Shown here: positions 62,410 through 64,000 of the stretch, piece after piece
Numbering within the stretch: position 1 is the first letter of the stretch
Layout: each line of letters opens with the position of its first letter
Assembly: GCF_022965805.1 (NCBI RefSeq)
Contig: NC_133103.1
Location: forward strand, 34,009,281 to 34,073,280
Direction: 5' to 3'
Length of the DNA stretch: 64,000 nucleotides
Source of the DNA: Primulina eburnea
Taxonomy: Eukaryota > Streptophyta > Magnoliopsida > Lamiales > Gesneriaceae
Position numbers and translations under genes: made by a program
Notes under the pieces: generated by a model
The model's input: only the letters and a program-made list of their open reading frames with translations
Database searches by the model: none
What the model was told of the DNA's origin: nothing

Positions 62410-62691
62410 GTGGGGCTGGATCAGGGTCAGGAAGAAGATGAGAGAAGATTAGATAGCGTGGAGATCCGGGCTTCGAAGCAACATAGGATTCAGCACTGAT
62501 ATGTAGTTGAACCTAGTTGAATTCTTGTAGATAACGCAAGATTTGTATGTTCATGTTTAAAATGTAATTTGAGTAAATTACATTACGTTTCCGCTTTGTA
62601 TTTTAAAAAAAAAAAATTTAGACCCTGTTTTATAATTGATTAATTAGTCCCAAACATGATTAAGAACTTGATTAGCGTCCGGGTCCCCACA

Positions 62692-64000
62692 ACTTTATGG
62701 GCTAAACTTGGCACAAAATTGTTGTTTTCTACTACTTGTCATCCTCAAACGGATGGACAAACTGAAGTTGTCAATAGAACTTTAGGAACACTTTTGCGTG
62801 CTATTCTTAAAAAGAACTTGGATTGACATTTCTATAGACTTTATTTTGGGGTTGCCTAGGACTGAGAAGGGGATGGATTCTATTTTTGTTGTTGTGGATA
62901 TATTCTCTAAGATGGCACATTTTATAGCTTGTCATAAAACCGATGATGCTTCAAACATTGCGGATTTGTTCTTTAGAAAAGTCGCTAGGTTGCATGGAAT
63001 GCATAGGACTATTGTTTCTGGTCGCGATGTTAAATTCTTGAGTTAGTTTTGGAATACTTTATGGGCTAAACTTGGCACAAAATTGTTGTTTTCTACTACT
63101 TGTCATCCTCAAACGGATGGACAAACTGAAGTTGTCAATAGAACTTTAGGAACACTTTTGCGTGCTATTCTTAAAAAGAACTTGGATTGACATTTCTATG
63201 GACTTTATTTTGGGGTTGCCTAGGACTAAGAAGTGCAGGGATTCTATTTTTGTTGTTGTGGATAGATTCTCTAAGATGACACATTTTATAGCTTGTCATA
63301 AAACCGATGAAGCTTCAAACATTGCGGATTTGTTCTTTAGAGAAGTCGCTAGGTTGCATGGAATGCCTAGGACTATTGTTTCTGGTCGCGATGTTAAATT
63401 CTTGAGTTACTTTTGGAAGACTTTATGGGCTAAACTTGGCACAAAATTGTTGTTTTCTACTACTTGTCATCCTCAAACGGATGGACAAACTGAAGTTTTC
63501 AATTGAACTTTGGGAACACTTTTGCGTGCTATTTTTAAAAAGAACTTGGATTGACATTTTGATGGACTTTATTTTGGGGTTGCCTAGGACTAAGAAGGGG
63601 ATGGATTCTATTTTTGTTGTTGTGGATAGATTCTCTAAGATGGCACATTTTATAGCTTGTCATAAAACCGATGATGCTTCAAACATTGCGGATTTGTTCT
63701 TTAGAAAAGTCGCTAGGTTGCATGAAATGCAAAGGACTATTGTTTCTGGTCGCGATGTTAAATTCTTGAGTTACTTTTGGATTACTTTATGGGCTAAACT
63801 TGGCACAAAATTGTTGTTTTCTACTACTTGTCATCCTCAAACGGATGGACAAACTGAAGTTGTCAATAGAACTTTGGGAACACTTTTGCGTGCTCTTCTT
63901 AAAAAGAACTTGGATTGACATTTCTATGGACTTTATTTTGGGGTTTCCTAGGACTAAGAAGGGGATGGATTCTATTTTTGTTGTTGTGGATAGATTCTCT
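62692..64000 (+). repeat. Integrase-derived 364-bp satellite, block 6 (plus)
   Basis: About 3.6 units continuing past the window end. One unit has a TAG in place of TAC near 63044, and another a TGA near 63504. Units copy those at 59155-60526. Confidence 0.95.

Larger units (their letters stand above)
60527..62691 (+). mobile_element. Solo LTR of a Ty3/gypsy element (2165 bp)
   Basis: Starts TGTAATGCCCGAGG and ends GGTCCCCACA, with a perfect 5-bp duplication. No internal region is present, so it is the product of recombination between the two LTRs of a complete element. It is related to the LTR at 3480-5311: shared start, stem-loop, poly-A run and terminal CCACA. The palindrome sequence is different and it carries a 20-bp minisatellite. 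It holds no gene. Confidence 0.95.

Noticed and set aside
5312..62696. A preferred insertion site for LTR elements within the monomer
   Set aside because: Target duplications or flanks (CCCCT, TGACA, TCATC, ACTTT) fall at different positions of the unit; four sites are too few to show preference.
1..64000. Host protein-coding or rRNA genes
   Set aside because: Every credible coding segment belongs to a retrotransposon or to the integrase satellite.

Overview
This is plant nuclear DNA, most likely from a eudicot. It has plant-type Ty3/gypsy chromovirus and Ty1/copia polyproteins, primer sites for initiator-Met tRNA, and LTRs of 1-2 kb. No host gene is supported anywhere. The setting looks like heterochromatin or a centromere/pericentromere. 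The species cannot be named from sequence alone.

The dominant component, about 35.6 kb or roughly 98 units, is a tandem satellite with a 364-bp monomer. The monomer is a fragment of a Ty3/gypsy (chromovirus-like) integrase catalytic core. It lies on the minus strand at 5312-7994 and 12403-15083. It lies on the plus strand at 17847-28933, 31102-38483, 50072-60526 and 62692-64000. Almost every unit still reads as integrase, but the second catalytic Asp is replaced by Gly. Since 364 = 3n+1, each unit shifts the reading frame of the next, so the array encodes no polyprotein. Units form local higher-order repeats of 2, 3, 4, 5 and 8 monomers.

Layout: 1-5311 holds the 3' part of a plus-strand Ty3/gypsy chromovirus (pol pseudogene with two nonsense codons, purine tract, 1832-bp LTR) abutting the satellite. 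7995-12402 is a deletion-derivative gypsy element with three LTR copies and two tiny internal regions, flanked by TGACA duplications. 15084-17746 is the 3' LTR and integrase end of a minus-strand gypsy element that runs into a 100-N gap (17747-17846). The satellite strand flips across this gap. 28934-31101 is a copia LTR plus leader. 38485-49860 is a truncated minus-strand gypsy element with a nearly complete Ty1/copia element (39475-48356) nested in it. 49861-50065 is a tRNA-like SINE candidate. 60527-62691 is a solo gypsy LTR with a perfect ACTTT target duplication inside the satellite.

A second theme is promoter architecture. Three LTR types carry arrays of unrelated 12-17-bp palindromes (ACCGC-GGGT-GCGGT, GCGCATATGCGC, TTCGGA-N3-TCCGAA), each just upstream of the predicted TATA box. 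The elements have inserted into, been deleted within and been rearranged with an actively homogenising integrase-derived satellite. The reading rests on direct inspection; no alignment or database search was run.
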